A stretch of 28,873 bases of DNA, from assembly GCA_964415185.1 (NCBI GenBank), contig CAYPZI010000027.1, positions 1 through 28,873 on the forward strand, given 5' to 3'. The stretch comes from CAYVBJ01 sp964415185. GTDB taxonomy: Bacteria; Bacteroidota; Rhodothermia; Balneolales; Balneolaceae. A model generated the notes under the pieces. That model saw only the letters and a list, made by a program, of their open reading frames with translations, had not been told where the DNA came from and made no database searches. The position numbers and the translations under genes were made by a program. This document shows positions 1 through 7,142 of the stretch, piece by piece (position 1 is the stretch's first letter; every line of letters starts with the position of its first letter).

Positions 1-54
1 CTTGTAACCGCCTGATTCGTAGTCAGGTACTCTATCCAGTTGAGCTACGGGTGC
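1..54 (-). tRNA. tRNA-Arg(ACG), 3' part cut by window edge
   Basis: Read on the minus strand the gene starts GCACCCG (acceptor), then TA, a D arm (GCTC/GAGT with loop AACTGGATA), an anticodon arm of CCTGA/TCAGG closing the 7-base loop CTACGAA, and the variable loop CGGTT. The window ends inside the T stem. The anticodon is ACG (Arg, CGN codons), with the expected T33. The discriminator and acceptor 3' strand lie outside the window. It is the most downstream of three related minus-strand tRNA units, and it is the only one with a normal anticodon arm, so it is probably the working copy. Confidence 0.9.
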
Positions 55-88
55 ATATCAATACTTTAAAAAATCAATCAAAAAACAA

Positions 89-163
89 CGTGCCCGACAG
101 GATTCGAACCTGTAACCGTCCCGACCGCTGTCGGGATACTCTATCCAGTTGAGCTACGGGTGC
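89..163 (-). pseudogene. tRNA-Arg copy with a palindrome in place of the anticodon arm
   Basis: The first 26 bases and the variable-loop region match the tRNA-Arg at the left edge. The anticodon arm is instead an 18-base palindrome (119-136) that gives either an 8-base loop or a 6-base loop, and no T33-anticodon-purine37 order can be read. The T arm (ACAGG, TTCGAAT, CCTGT) is intact. The acceptor stem GCACCCG against CGGGCAC has two mismatches (pairs 2-71 and 3-70). The total is 75 bases. Structure-based tRNA finders would probably report an undetermined or low-scoring tRNA. I read it as a pseudogene; an unusual functional RNA cannot be excluded from sequence alone. Confidence 0.75.
119..136. 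repeat. TCCCGA-N6-TCGGGA palindrome, copy 1
   Basis: An 18-base palindrome with arms TCCCGA and TCGGGA and core CCGCTG lies exactly where the anticodon arm of the tRNA copy at 89-163 should be. Its outer six bases equal those of the copies at 321-339 and 16118-16135. Confidence 0.7.
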
Positions 164-179
164 ATGTTATAAAAATTCA

Positions 180-228
180 TTTCGTAACTGCGAAATCCCG
201 ACCACTGTCGGGGTTGAGCTACGGGTGC
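180..228 (-). pseudogene. Remnant of a third tRNA-Arg copy
   Basis: Minus-strand bases 228-214 repeat the first 15 bases of the neighbouring tRNA-Arg genes (GCACCCGTAGCTCAA). The rest of the D arm is missing, and the sequence jumps straight into an 18-base palindrome (196-213) nearly identical to the one in the preceding copy. Beyond it, 180-195 keeps only short matches (TAAC, TTCG) to the variable loop and T arm. The remnant cannot fold as a tRNA. It looks like a deletion derivative of a copy that already carried the palindrome. Confidence 0.65.
196..213. repeat. TCCCGA-N6-TCGGGG palindrome, copy 2
   Basis: It has the same layout as the copy at 119-136, with core CCACTG and a final G instead of A. 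It sits in the tRNA remnant, directly against the conserved tRNA 5' segment. Confidence 0.65.
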
Positions 229-230
229 AT

Positions 231-523
231 TCTGCTTTTCAATATTATTGTGCAAAAACCTGACAGCACCTGCCGGATCTGTCAGCGTTGTGAACCAAAG
301 ATAATTCCCATTGACGCTGATCCCGACGCGTCGTCGGGAAAAAACACCAGACCACACTGTTAGGTCGCTAAACGCATAAACTGTCGGTTAACACATGCGA
401 TTTTAAAACAAACTCAAAGATACACTTTTTGAGATCTTTACTCAATCGATTAGGTGAAAAATCACAAAACACGTTATATTACGTTGCTAAAAGAAAAACG
501 GAAAACCGCACAATTTTTTGATT
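231..523. other. Non-coding stretch between tRNA remnants and yebC
   Basis: This stretch holds the palindrome at 321-339 and otherwise no gene I can support. A short open frame crosses it on the minus strand but runs into the tRNA remnants, has no recognisable domain and no plausible start, so I do not call it. The yebC promoter must lie within the last 150 bases; I see no clear TTG/TAnnTTTG pair. Confidence 0.5.
321..339. repeat. TCCCGAC...GTCGGGA palindrome, copy 3
   Basis: Arms of 7 bp (TCCCGAC/GTCGGGA) enclose the loop GCGTC. It lies in non-coding sequence between the tRNA remnants and yebC, with no tRNA match around it. Confidence 0.6.
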
Positions 524-1282
524 ATGGCAGGACATTCGAAATGGGCGAATATTCGTCACAAGAAAGCCAGGGAAGATGCGAAAAGAGCAAAGGCGTTTAC
601 ACGTCATATCCGGGAAATTACCATTGCTGCCCGAGAGGGAGGCGGCGATCCGTCAGCCAACCCGCGGCTCTCGCTGGCAATAGAAAATGCCAAAGCAGTC
701 AACCTGCCCAAGGATAATATCGAACGGGCCATCAAAAAAGGAACCGGTGAGCTCGAAGACGGCTCCGGAAATTATGAGGAAGCTACCTACGAAGGATATG
801 GCCCCGGCGGAATTGCCTACTTTATCGAGGTAACCACCAACAACTACAACCGCACTGTTGGGGAAATACGCCACATCTTTACCAAATTCGGCGGAAACCT
901 GGGTACCGATGGATCCGTTGGCTATCTTTTTGAACAAAAGGGTGAGATCCGTGTGCCTGCCGAAGGGCTCGACGAAGAAGAGTTCATGCTCAGTGCCATC
1001 GATGCCGGCGCCGAAGATGTAACACTCGAAGAAGACTTTTTCGAAATCATTACAGCCCGCGAGTCTCTCATCGACGTCCGGAACACTCTTGAAGATTCGG
1101 GATATACTATCGATTCTGCAGAACTGGTCCGAATCCCTGTCACAGAAGTCAAAGTTGACAGCGAGACAGCCGCCTCAAACCTGAAAATGATGGAAAAATT
1201 TGAAGAGAATGACGACGTTTCAAACATCTTCACAAATATGAAAATGGATGATGAGGTTATTGCCCTCTCCGGCAATTTGTAA
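524..1282 (+). CDS. yebC: YebC/PmpR family protein
   Basis: This 252-residue protein has the family's opening signature MAGHSKWANIRHKKAREDAK, followed by the conserved segments NPRLSLAIENAKAVNLPKDN and YEGYGPGGIA. These mark the YebC/PmpR (TACO1) family. Members were described as transcriptional regulators, and some have been linked to translation of difficult peptide stretches, so the exact role here is open. Length is normal for the family. The ATG at 524 is preferred over a TTG two codons upstream because it starts the conserved MAGHSKW. The usual ruvC neighbour is absent; batC follows 66 bases downstream on the same strand. Confidence 0.95.
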   Translation: MAGHSKWANIRHKKAREDAKRAKAFTRHIREITIAAREGGGDPSANPRLSLAIENAKAVNLPKDNIERAIKKGTGELEDGSGNYEEATYEGYGPGGIAYFIEVTTNNYNRTVGEIRHIFTKFGGNLGTDGSVGYLFEQKGEIRVPAEGLDEEEFMLSAIDAGAEDVTLEEDFFEIITARESLIDVRNTLEDSGYTIDSAELVRIPVTEVKVDSETAASNLKMMEKFEENDDVSNIFTNMKMDDEVIALSGNL

Positions 1283-1348
1283 TCGTATAATCAAACCTTG
1301 TTTGCTTCGTTACCGATGTTGCGGATAAAAAAATAAAACTGATATTGC

Positions 1349-2059
1349 ATGAAACACGTGATCTACATATTCCTGATTTTTTTTCTGACTGCCGCCTCAG
1401 TCAATGACGCCAGAAAAGCGAACGAGGCATTCCGGAACGGGAACTACGCCGAAGCGGTGGAACTCTATAAAAAAGCAATTGAAGACGATCCCGAAAATGC
1501 CCGGCTCCATTTCAACCTTGGCAATGCCTATGCCAGGCTGGGAAATATTGAGGAAGCACAAGCTGCCTACGAGCAATATAAAACCCTTGCGGAAAACGAG
1601 GAACAACAGTCACTTGCCGATTACAACACAGGCAACATCTATGCGGAGCAGCAAAAATTTGATGAAGCGATTGAAAAGTACCGCGAGGCCCTGAAAAAAA
1701 ACCCGGATGACGCTGATGCCAAACACAATTATGAGCTGGCATTGCAAAAGAAGCATCAACAGGAACAGGAGCAACAACAGCAACAAAACCAGGACGAAAA
1801 CAAAGAACAGAACCAGGATCAGCAACAACAGCAGCAACAGCAAGACCAGAATCAGGATCAACAGCAACAACAAGACCAGCAAAATCAGCAATCGGATGCG
1901 GATTCCAAAAACAGCGAGCAGCAGCAACAGCCTCAGCAGATGAGCCTTGAAGAAGCAAAGCGGGTGCTGGATGCCCTCGAGCAGAGAGAAAAAGAACTAC
2001 TCAAAAACATGAAGAAAGAATCAAGTGAAAGTAATACACGAAATGAAAAGGACTGGTAA
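1349..2059 (+). CDS. batC: BatC-like TPR protein with glutamine-rich tail
   Basis: This 236-residue protein begins with a hydrophobic export or anchor segment (about residues 3-18). Three TPR units follow between roughly residues 22 and 123, with the typical pattern GNYAEAVELYKKAIEDDPEN. Residues 132-197 are almost entirely Q, with N, D and E, encoded by a CAA/CAG tract at about 1750-1940. The last 40 residues are a charged helix. It is followed at once by batD and batE, which makes it the BatC of the Bacteroides aerotolerance (Bat) group. Bat proteins are thought to form a cell-envelope complex linked to oxidative stress survival, with BatC serving as a TPR scaffold. batA and batB, which carry the von Willebrand A domains, are not adjacent here. 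Confidence 0.82.
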   Translation: MKHVIYIFLIFFLTAASVNDARKANEAFRNGNYAEAVELYKKAIEDDPENARLHFNLGNAYARLGNIEEAQAAYEQYKTLAENEEQQSLADYNTGNIYAEQQKFDEAIEKYREALKKNPDDADAKHNYELALQKKHQQEQEQQQQQNQDENKEQNQDQQQQQQQQDQNQDQQQQQDQQNQQSDADSKNSEQQQQPQQMSLEEAKRVLDALEQREKELLKNMKKESSESNTRNEKDW

Positions 2060-3809
2060 GGCATTTCTCCTGCCTGTACTTTTAATTTTACTATTCGCAG
2101 GCAAAACCGCAGCACAGGATTTTTCTCTCGATGCCACAGTTTCCGAAAATAAAATTTTTATCGGCGAACAGTTTACTCTTACCATTGAAATAGAGGGAAG
2201 TACAGTACGAAATGTGCAGATGCCCGATTTACCGGAATTCAGGGGCGTCAGGCTTCTCTCACCCACTCCCTCGAGGGGTACAAGCATCAGCGTAATCAAT
2301 GGCCGTACAACCACTGCCATCACGTACACCTATTCCTTTATCGCCCGTGAAAAAGGGAATTTCGAAATTCCACCGATCACTGTACCCATTGATGGTGAAA
2401 ACCACCAAACAGCTCCGATTCGAATTGAGATCATTGAAAAAGACAACCTCTCTACCGATTCCACGCGCCGGCTGCCCGATATTTTTATGGAAGTCGAATT
2501 GAGTGACAGTAATCCGGTCCGCGGACAACAGCTTGTGGCCAATTTTGTACTCTATTTCAAACAGGGTGTTGAGGTAACCTCCTACCAGCCCACGCCCGGC
2601 TGGCGCACCGACGGCTTCTGGAAAGAGGAGCTTGAAAATATTGAACAGCCGAAAGCGGAATCCGAAATTATGAACGGTGTTCGCTATCGTAAGGCTACTC
2701 TTTTAAGATATGCCTTGTTTCCAACCAAGAGCGGCAACCTGGAATTGAATCCTTTTTCATTTAATCTTGGTGTGCGAAGCCGCCCCGAACGAAATGATCC
2801 TTTTGGAAGCTTATTCGGCGGATTCGGTACGAACCAGCGCCGGATTACGGTCGAAACCGAAAAGATGAATGTAAGCGTAAGGGAACTTCCTCCGTTTTCC
2901 GATGCCATAGACATTGGTGCCGTCGGAAACTTTAATGTCCGTCGCGAAATATCTGACACAGATTTTATGGTCGGAGAAACCATCGAACTTAAAACCACCA
3001 TCCGGGGAACCGGTAATATCCCTCTGATATCAAAACCGGATTATATGCTTCCACAGGGTTTTGATATTTACTCTCCCGATGAAAGCAGTGATGTTCAACG
3101 GCGGGGCACCACCATTCGCGGCACAAAAACATTTACTGACCTGATAGTAGCCAAAAACCCCGGCACTTACACTTTTCCCCGCGAAACCATTGCCTGGTAC
3201 AACCCCGCTTCCCGCCGCATGGTACGTGAAACGCTGCCGCCGATTTCATTCACTGTAAGCAGGCCTGCCGGTGACGGCCAAATCATAACAGCATCCGATC
3301 GGTTTTCAATCAGTCCGCTAACCGGCCTTGCAGTCTGGCAGAATCAGAATAATTCCGTTTTCTCAACATTTTGGTTCTGGCTTTTGGCTCTCCTCCCCGT
3401 TGTTTCGATTTCAGTTGCTTATTACCGCAAAAAGCTGAACGAAAAATTGGAATCTGATTCTGATTTTGCACGTTCGCACCGTTCACTCGAGAAGGTGGAA
3501 ATGCTTATCTCCGAAGCAAAAGAGAAGCTTGCGCACCACGAACCAAAACAGGTTTATGGTATTTTACACAAAGCTGTCTCCGGATATATTTCAGACAAGC
3601 TGAAACTCCCCGAGGCAGGCCTTTCAGACCGGGAGCTGATTGATCAAACCCGTAACAGGGTAAATGATGATGAGATTTTGAAACCTCTTAAACAGCTACT
3701 TGACAAGTGCGCCACCATCAGTTATGCACCGGCCGGTTCCGACAGTGATATCATGCAAGATATTCAAAAGGCTGAAACCCTGATTAAAAAACTGCACAAG
3801 AAGCTTTGA
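2043..3809 (+). CDS. batD: BatD family protein (oxygen tolerance)
   Basis: The protein is about 588 residues. It has an N-terminal signal peptide ending near AGKTAAQ, then a periplasmic part of repeated beta-sandwich character from the first segment (FSLDATVSENKIFIGEQFTL) onwards. One transmembrane helix lies near the C-terminus (FWFWLLALLPVVSISVAYY) and a cytoplasmic helical tail of about 120 residues follows it. This architecture matches BatD. I choose the ATG at 2043 because it places a charged MKRTGK directly before the signal peptide; a GTG at 2025 in the same frame is possible. Either start overlaps the end of batC, suggesting translational coupling. Confidence 0.88.
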   Translation: MKRTGKAFLLPVLLILLFAGKTAAQDFSLDATVSENKIFIGEQFTLTIEIEGSTVRNVQMPDLPEFRGVRLLSPTPSRGTSISVINGRTTTAITYTYSFIAREKGNFEIPPITVPIDGENHQTAPIRIEIIEKDNLSTDSTRRLPDIFMEVELSDSNPVRGQQLVANFVLYFKQGVEVTSYQPTPGWRTDGFWKEELENIEQPKAESEIMNGVRYRKATLLRYALFPTKSGNLELNPFSFNLGVRSRPERNDPFGSLFGGFGTNQRRITVETEKMNVSVRELPPFSDAIDIGAVGNFNVRREISDTDFMVGETIELKTTIRGTGNIPLISKPDYMLPQGFDIYSPDESSDVQRRGTTIRGTKTFTDLIVAKNPGTYTFPRETIAWYNPASRRMVRETLPPISFTVSRPAGDGQIITASDRFSISPLTGLAVWQNQNNSVFSTFWFWLLALLPVVSISVAYYRKKLNEKLESDSDFARSHRSLEKVEMLISEAKEKLAHHEPKQVYGILHKAVSGYISDKLKLPEAGLSDRELIDQTRNRVNDDEILKPLKQLLDKCATISYAPAGSDSDIMQDIQKAETLIKKLHKKL

Positions 3810-4570
3810 ACAAATTCCTGTTTTTTTTCGGACTGATATTCACACTGGCATTTTCCCAGTTGGTACTGGCTCAGCAGTCCCGCTTCGACCGGGCTAACGA
3901 ACTTCTGTCTCAAAACAATATTGAAGAAGCTGTTGATATATATAAAGAACTTGAATCTGAAGGATACTCCTCCGGTTCGCTTTGGTTCAATATGGGAATA
4001 TCGTACGTTCAGATGGATTCGCTCGGTAAAGCCAAATTCTACTTTTTGAGAGCCGGCGAATTCCAAAACACCGAAGAAGTCGCAGATGAAGCCCTGAACT
4101 TTATTGAAGATCGACTCAGCCGCAGAAGTGCAGTGCTGCCGCGGCTCCCTTGGGAAAGGTTCTTTGACTGGCTTTCCTATGTTTTCGGAAAACAATTCCT
4201 CCTGATCGGCGGCCTGCTGCTGCTGAACGGTGCTGCCGGACTAGTGATCACCGGCTGGTTTGTTGATAAAGGCAAAATATGGTTCAAGCGATCGTCCTTG
4301 GCAATTGCTGTAGCCGGCCTATTCTCTATTCTGAGTTCTGCCTACCTGGATTATACCGACGACCGGTACCTGACCGGCGTTATGGTTGAAAATCAAACCG
4401 TAATGTACCAGGCCCCGGATACCGAATCGGCTGTCATTACAACCGTTTATGAGGGCTACCAGATGACAGTAGATGCTTATGAAAGCCGGGAACAGAAAGG
4501 CTGGAACTATGTGCGGCTTCAAAATGGCATGTTTGGGTGGATAGACTCGGATTTGATCATGACGTTTTGA
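3806..4570 (+). CDS. batE: BatE-like protein: TPR, two membrane helices, SH3 domain
   Basis: This 254-residue protein has a signal peptide (about residues 1-22, ending LVLAQQ) and a TPR region (about 27-100). Two hydrophobic helices follow (about 128-153 and 161-180). The C-terminal domain of about 65 residues has SH3-like strand content (VMYQAPDTESAVITTVYEG, then GWNYVRLQNGMFGWI). This order is that of BatE. The start is a TTG whose last two bases form part of the batD stop TGA, a 4-base overlap consistent with coupled translation. It is the last gene of the run; no clear terminator follows. Confidence 0.82.
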   Translation: MNKFLFFFGLIFTLAFSQLVLAQQSRFDRANELLSQNNIEEAVDIYKELESEGYSSGSLWFNMGISYVQMDSLGKAKFYFLRAGEFQNTEEVADEALNFIEDRLSRRSAVLPRLPWERFFDWLSYVFGKQFLLIGGLLLLNGAAGLVITGWFVDKGKIWFKRSSLAIAVAGLFSILSSAYLDYTDDRYLTGVMVENQTVMYQAPDTESAVITTVYEGYQMTVDAYESREQKGWNYVRLQNGMFGWIDSDLIMTF

Positions 4571-4614
4571 CCGCTGTGCTTTCGTGGTGTCCGCCGTGGT
4601 AAAGTAAAAGCAGT

Positions 4615-4639
4615 CAGTATACAATTGGCAGTACACAAT
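4615..4639. repeat. Short direct repeat
   Basis: CAGTATACAAT (4615-4625) and CAGTACACAAT (4629-4639) differ by one base and are spaced 14 bases apart. They lie in the gap between the convergent genes batE and the DUF998 gene. Confidence 0.5.
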
Positions 4640-4674
4640 AAACAGCAACGGAAACCCGCAGCCTCATTCATTGG

Positions 4675-5226
4675 CTAATTCAATAACAGGCAACCTGCCA
4701 GGATCAGTTCGGTTATTCTCTGGCATAAACCTCTCCAGCGCCTGAATACGGGGAATATGACACCTGCCGTAAATACAAGTGCAAGCCAGCCGGCCGCTTC
4801 AAAAACAATACCTCTGACTACCTCCTCACCTGACAGCCCAAACAGCGCAACTATGCCGCCGGCATACTGAACGGCACCCCCAAGGTTATGAAATTGCTGA
4901 TTTGCGCTTCCCCACAACGGCGAGCCCGGATCGGCAGGAAAAAAAGCCGAAACCGTATATCCCGTTCCCATTGAGAGAGCCAGCACCGTAAAAAAAACGG
5001 CCTCTTCATGCTGAACATTGATTAAATTGCCTGCAAGAAAAAAAAGAAGTCCAACCGGTAGAAACAATCCCAGGTTCACCCGTTTTGTAAACACAATCTC
5101 CGAATGCCCAAGCTCGCTTAAGGTATGTCTTAGCCGGTTGTATCCGTCTATTTTATTCCCGAAATAAATATCCCCTGCTATTATCAAAAGCACCGCTGTC
5201 AATAAAATCCAAGTAATAAGTTCCAT
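4675..5226 (-). CDS. DUF998 family membrane protein
   Basis: This 183-residue, very hydrophobic protein has about six membrane helices. It contains a first-loop motif HTLSELGHSE and the loop FPADPGSPLWGSANQQFHNL, in which the FP-D-G...H arrangement is typical of DUF998 proteins. The molecular function of that family is unknown to me. It sits alone between two repeat-bearing gaps, convergent with batE and 292 bases from the copper-chaperone gene upstream, so it is probably its own unit. The family call rests on motifs only. Confidence 0.7.
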   Translation of the reverse strand: MELITWILLTAVLLIIAGDIYFGNKIDGYNRLRHTLSELGHSEIVFTKRVNLGLFLPVGLLFFLAGNLINVQHEEAVFFTVLALSMGTGYTVSAFFPADPGSPLWGSANQQFHNLGGAVQYAGGIVALFGLSGEEVVRGIVFEAAGWLALVFTAGVIFPVFRRWRGLCQRITELILAGCLLLN

Positions 5227-5518
5227 AAAACTCAGAGAATTACTATTGCCGGATTATGAATCTTTGTGTCATCGCATCTCAATATAGTCACTTCTTCTAT
5301 AGTTATCTTTCATTGATAACATTGCGTTTCTCTGTGCAAAACATTGTGTTACTCTGTGGTGAAACCTAAAAGGCTAATTCATTACAATGACTACGGTGAA
5401 TTTCAATGAAAGCAATTCTCAAATTCAAAAAAAATACCCTTTGAAAACACTCAAATGGATTAAACAGAGTGTTTAACAGTGTTCCTCACTGAGTTTCACA
5501 GAGTAGTTTCATCTTTTT
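5227..5518. repeat. Gap with degenerate CTCTGTG-type short repeats
   Basis: No gene is visible. The plus strand at 5327-5364 has TTTCTCTGTGCAAA and TACTCTGTGGTGAAA. The minus strand at 5504-5461 has four related units in a row: ACTCTGTG, ACTCAGTG, AACACTGTT and ACACTCTGTTTA, at 10-13 base spacing. The two groups face each other across about 100 bases. Confidence 0.45.
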
Positions 5519-5995
5519 TTAACCCCTGTCCTGGCGCATTCTGACCGGTACGGTTACCTCAACCTTTTCTCCCGATGCCAGGTTCAGGGTGATAATAAAT
5601 TGATCCCCTTCTTTTAACGTCCTGTTCAGCTTCATGAGCATGATGTGTATACCTCCGGGCTCAAGCCTCACGGTTGACTGAGGCGGCAGTTGCAACTCCT
5701 CAATTTGTCTCATCCCCATCATTCCTTCCTCACGCTCATACGACTCATGGACTTCAACAATACCTGCAACCTCCGTTTCAACCGATTGAATCGTATCCTG
5801 TTTTGAATACCCGTTTGTAACAAGCAGGTAAACCGCTGAATTTCCATCTTCGGCACCCGGCCTCGCCCAACCATCGGAAACATGAATTCCCGGTTCAGGC
5901 AAGACTGTTTCGGATTCAGGCGTATTCTCACCGCATGAAATCAAAAAAAATATAACCGGCAAAATGGCCAGGCTTTTGTGGGCATTTAAAATCAT
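5519..5995 (-). CDS. PCu(A)C family copper chaperone, lipoprotein
   Basis: This 158-residue protein starts with a lipoprotein signal peptide (lipobox LISC, Cys21). The mature part has the start WARPG, then VHESYE (His83), a methionine cluster MMGM (92-95) and IHIM (His117, Met119). Met95, 21 residues, His117-x-Met119 fits the H/M copper-binding pattern of PCu(A)C (DUF461) proteins, which bring Cu(I) to the CuA site of cytochrome oxidase, often together with SCO proteins. A SCO gene lies about 570 bases upstream on the same strand, which supports this role. It is probably anchored to the inner or outer membrane and faces the periplasm. Confidence 0.88.
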   Translation of the reverse strand: MILNAHKSLAILPVIFFLISCGENTPESETVLPEPGIHVSDGWARPGAEDGNSAVYLLVTNGYSKQDTIQSVETEVAGIVEVHESYEREEGMMGMRQIEELQLPPQSTVRLEPGGIHIMLMKLNRTLKEGDQFIITLNLASGEKVEVTVPVRMRQDRG

Positions 5996-6089
5996 CTTAT
6001 ACTTTTTATAAAAATTTTATTCCGGCGATATATTCATTGAAACGAACTTTATTTCATACTGAGCCTTCGGTTGAAAAGAATCGTCAGGT

Positions 6090-6500
6090 TTAATCTGACA
6101 AATACAATTCCATTGAAAGCATGGTTGATGATTGTTTGGGAATTTCGCCATAGATAACATTTCTGTTTTCATCAATCAGGGATTTAATTTCATTGTAAGG
6201 AATTAAATAGGGTTCAGGGTCATAAAACGGACTTGACTTTGTCTTGTCAAAAAGGACCCCCTCATCATTTATTTCAATAATTTCACCGTAAAAAGTTTCA
6301 TTGATCTTATTAATCAGGGCGGGCGCTTTGTCTGACCATACGGCCTTTGTTTCAAAATAACCCTCCAGGCTGCAGGAACAGTCCGGCCTTTTGTCGAGCG
6401 TAGCAGCTTTCTTTGTAGAAGCGCATGATGATAAAAGCAGAGAAACCACAGTTAAACACATCAGGCCTGCCTGCCAATTCAAATATCGAGGAATATTCAT
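6090..6500 (-). CDS. Lipoprotein of unknown function
   Basis: This 136-residue protein has a clear lipoprotein signal (LLLSSC, Cys26). The mature N-terminus contains a Cys-x-Cys pair (RPDCSCSLEG), and a predicted alpha/beta region of about 90 residues follows. I recognise no family. It lies between the SCO gene and the PCu(A)C gene on the same strand with gaps of 66 and 94 bases. A role near copper delivery is possible by position, and CxC pairs can bind metals, but nothing in the sequence proves it. Confidence 0.75.
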   Translation of the reverse strand: MNIPRYLNWQAGLMCLTVVSLLLSSCASTKKAATLDKRPDCSCSLEGYFETKAVWSDKAPALINKINETFYGEIIEINDEGVLFDKTKSSPFYDPEPYLIPYNEIKSLIDENRNVIYGEIPKQSSTMLSMELYLSD

Positions 6501-6566
6501 TTTTTTAGAATGTGACTTTTAAATCCCAACAATTTTAACGTTTATAATGTATGAATTTTTTTTAAA

Positions 6567-7142
6567 TCATAACCAATTTTCCAGGTCTTCAATAATAATT
6601 TGCGGCTTGGTCATGCTCCCGCCGTAATCCATAATCTGGCGTGAGTGTTCATCAATCAACAAGATTTTATCCGAGTGATTGATAAAATAGAGTTCATTGC
6701 CACTTTCGGTTTCCTTCGTATAGGAAACTTGTGTCCTCACAGTCATTCGCTCCATAAACCTCTCAATAGTTTCCTTATCGCCGGTTAAAAAATGAAACGG
6801 CGGCCTGTTCATATCGAACGCCTCGGCATACTTTTGCAGTACTTCGGGCCGGTCTCTTTCCGGATCAAATGTTACGGCTACAAACCGGGTATCACCCGGA
6901 TCTTCCATCTCCTGGTGTATTTTTTTCAGGTTGGCGGTTATAAATGAGCAGATATCAGGACAGTTGGTGTAAATAAATCCCATAACAACCGGTGCGCCTT
7001 TAAAATCGTCAGGAAAAATAACCTCGTTGCCAAACTGGTCGGTCAGCTCAAAACGGACGTCGTTAAAATCGTCCTGTACATCCTGCGCACAGCCATAAAT
7101 CACGACAGACAATAAAAATAGTGTAATACTCCTCAATAACAT
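6567..7142 (-). CDS. SCO1/SenC family copper/thiol protein, lipoprotein
   Basis: This 191-residue protein has a thioredoxin fold with a lipobox at IYGC (Cys18). The SCO motif CxxxC is present (TNCPDIC, Cys61 and Cys65), as is the distal copper-ligand histidine in FINHSDK (His156). SCO proteins act in assembly of the CuA centre of cytochrome c oxidase and in thiol redox control in the periplasm. The start codon lies 10 bases inside the end of the upstream cation exporter gene, so the two are probably co-transcribed. Confidence 0.93.
   Translation of the reverse strand: MLLRSITLFLLSVVIYGCAQDVQDDFNDVRFELTDQFGNEVIFPDDFKGAPVVMGFIYTNCPDICSFITANLKKIHQEMEDPGDTRFVAVTFDPERDRPEVLQKYAEAFDMNRPPFHFLTGDKETIERFMERMTVRTQVSYTKETESGNELYFINHSDKILLIDEHSRQIMDYGGSMTKPQIIIEDLENWL

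Noticed and set aside
154..357. Open frame of 67 codons on the minus strand across the tRNA remnants
   Set aside because: It runs through the tRNA fragment and two palindromes, has no domain and no convincing start, and open frames over such repeats arise by chance.
1610..1927. Minus-strand open frame rich in leucine, opposite batC
   Set aside because: It is the antisense reading of the CAA/CAG tract; poly-Leu there is an effect of the glutamine codons.
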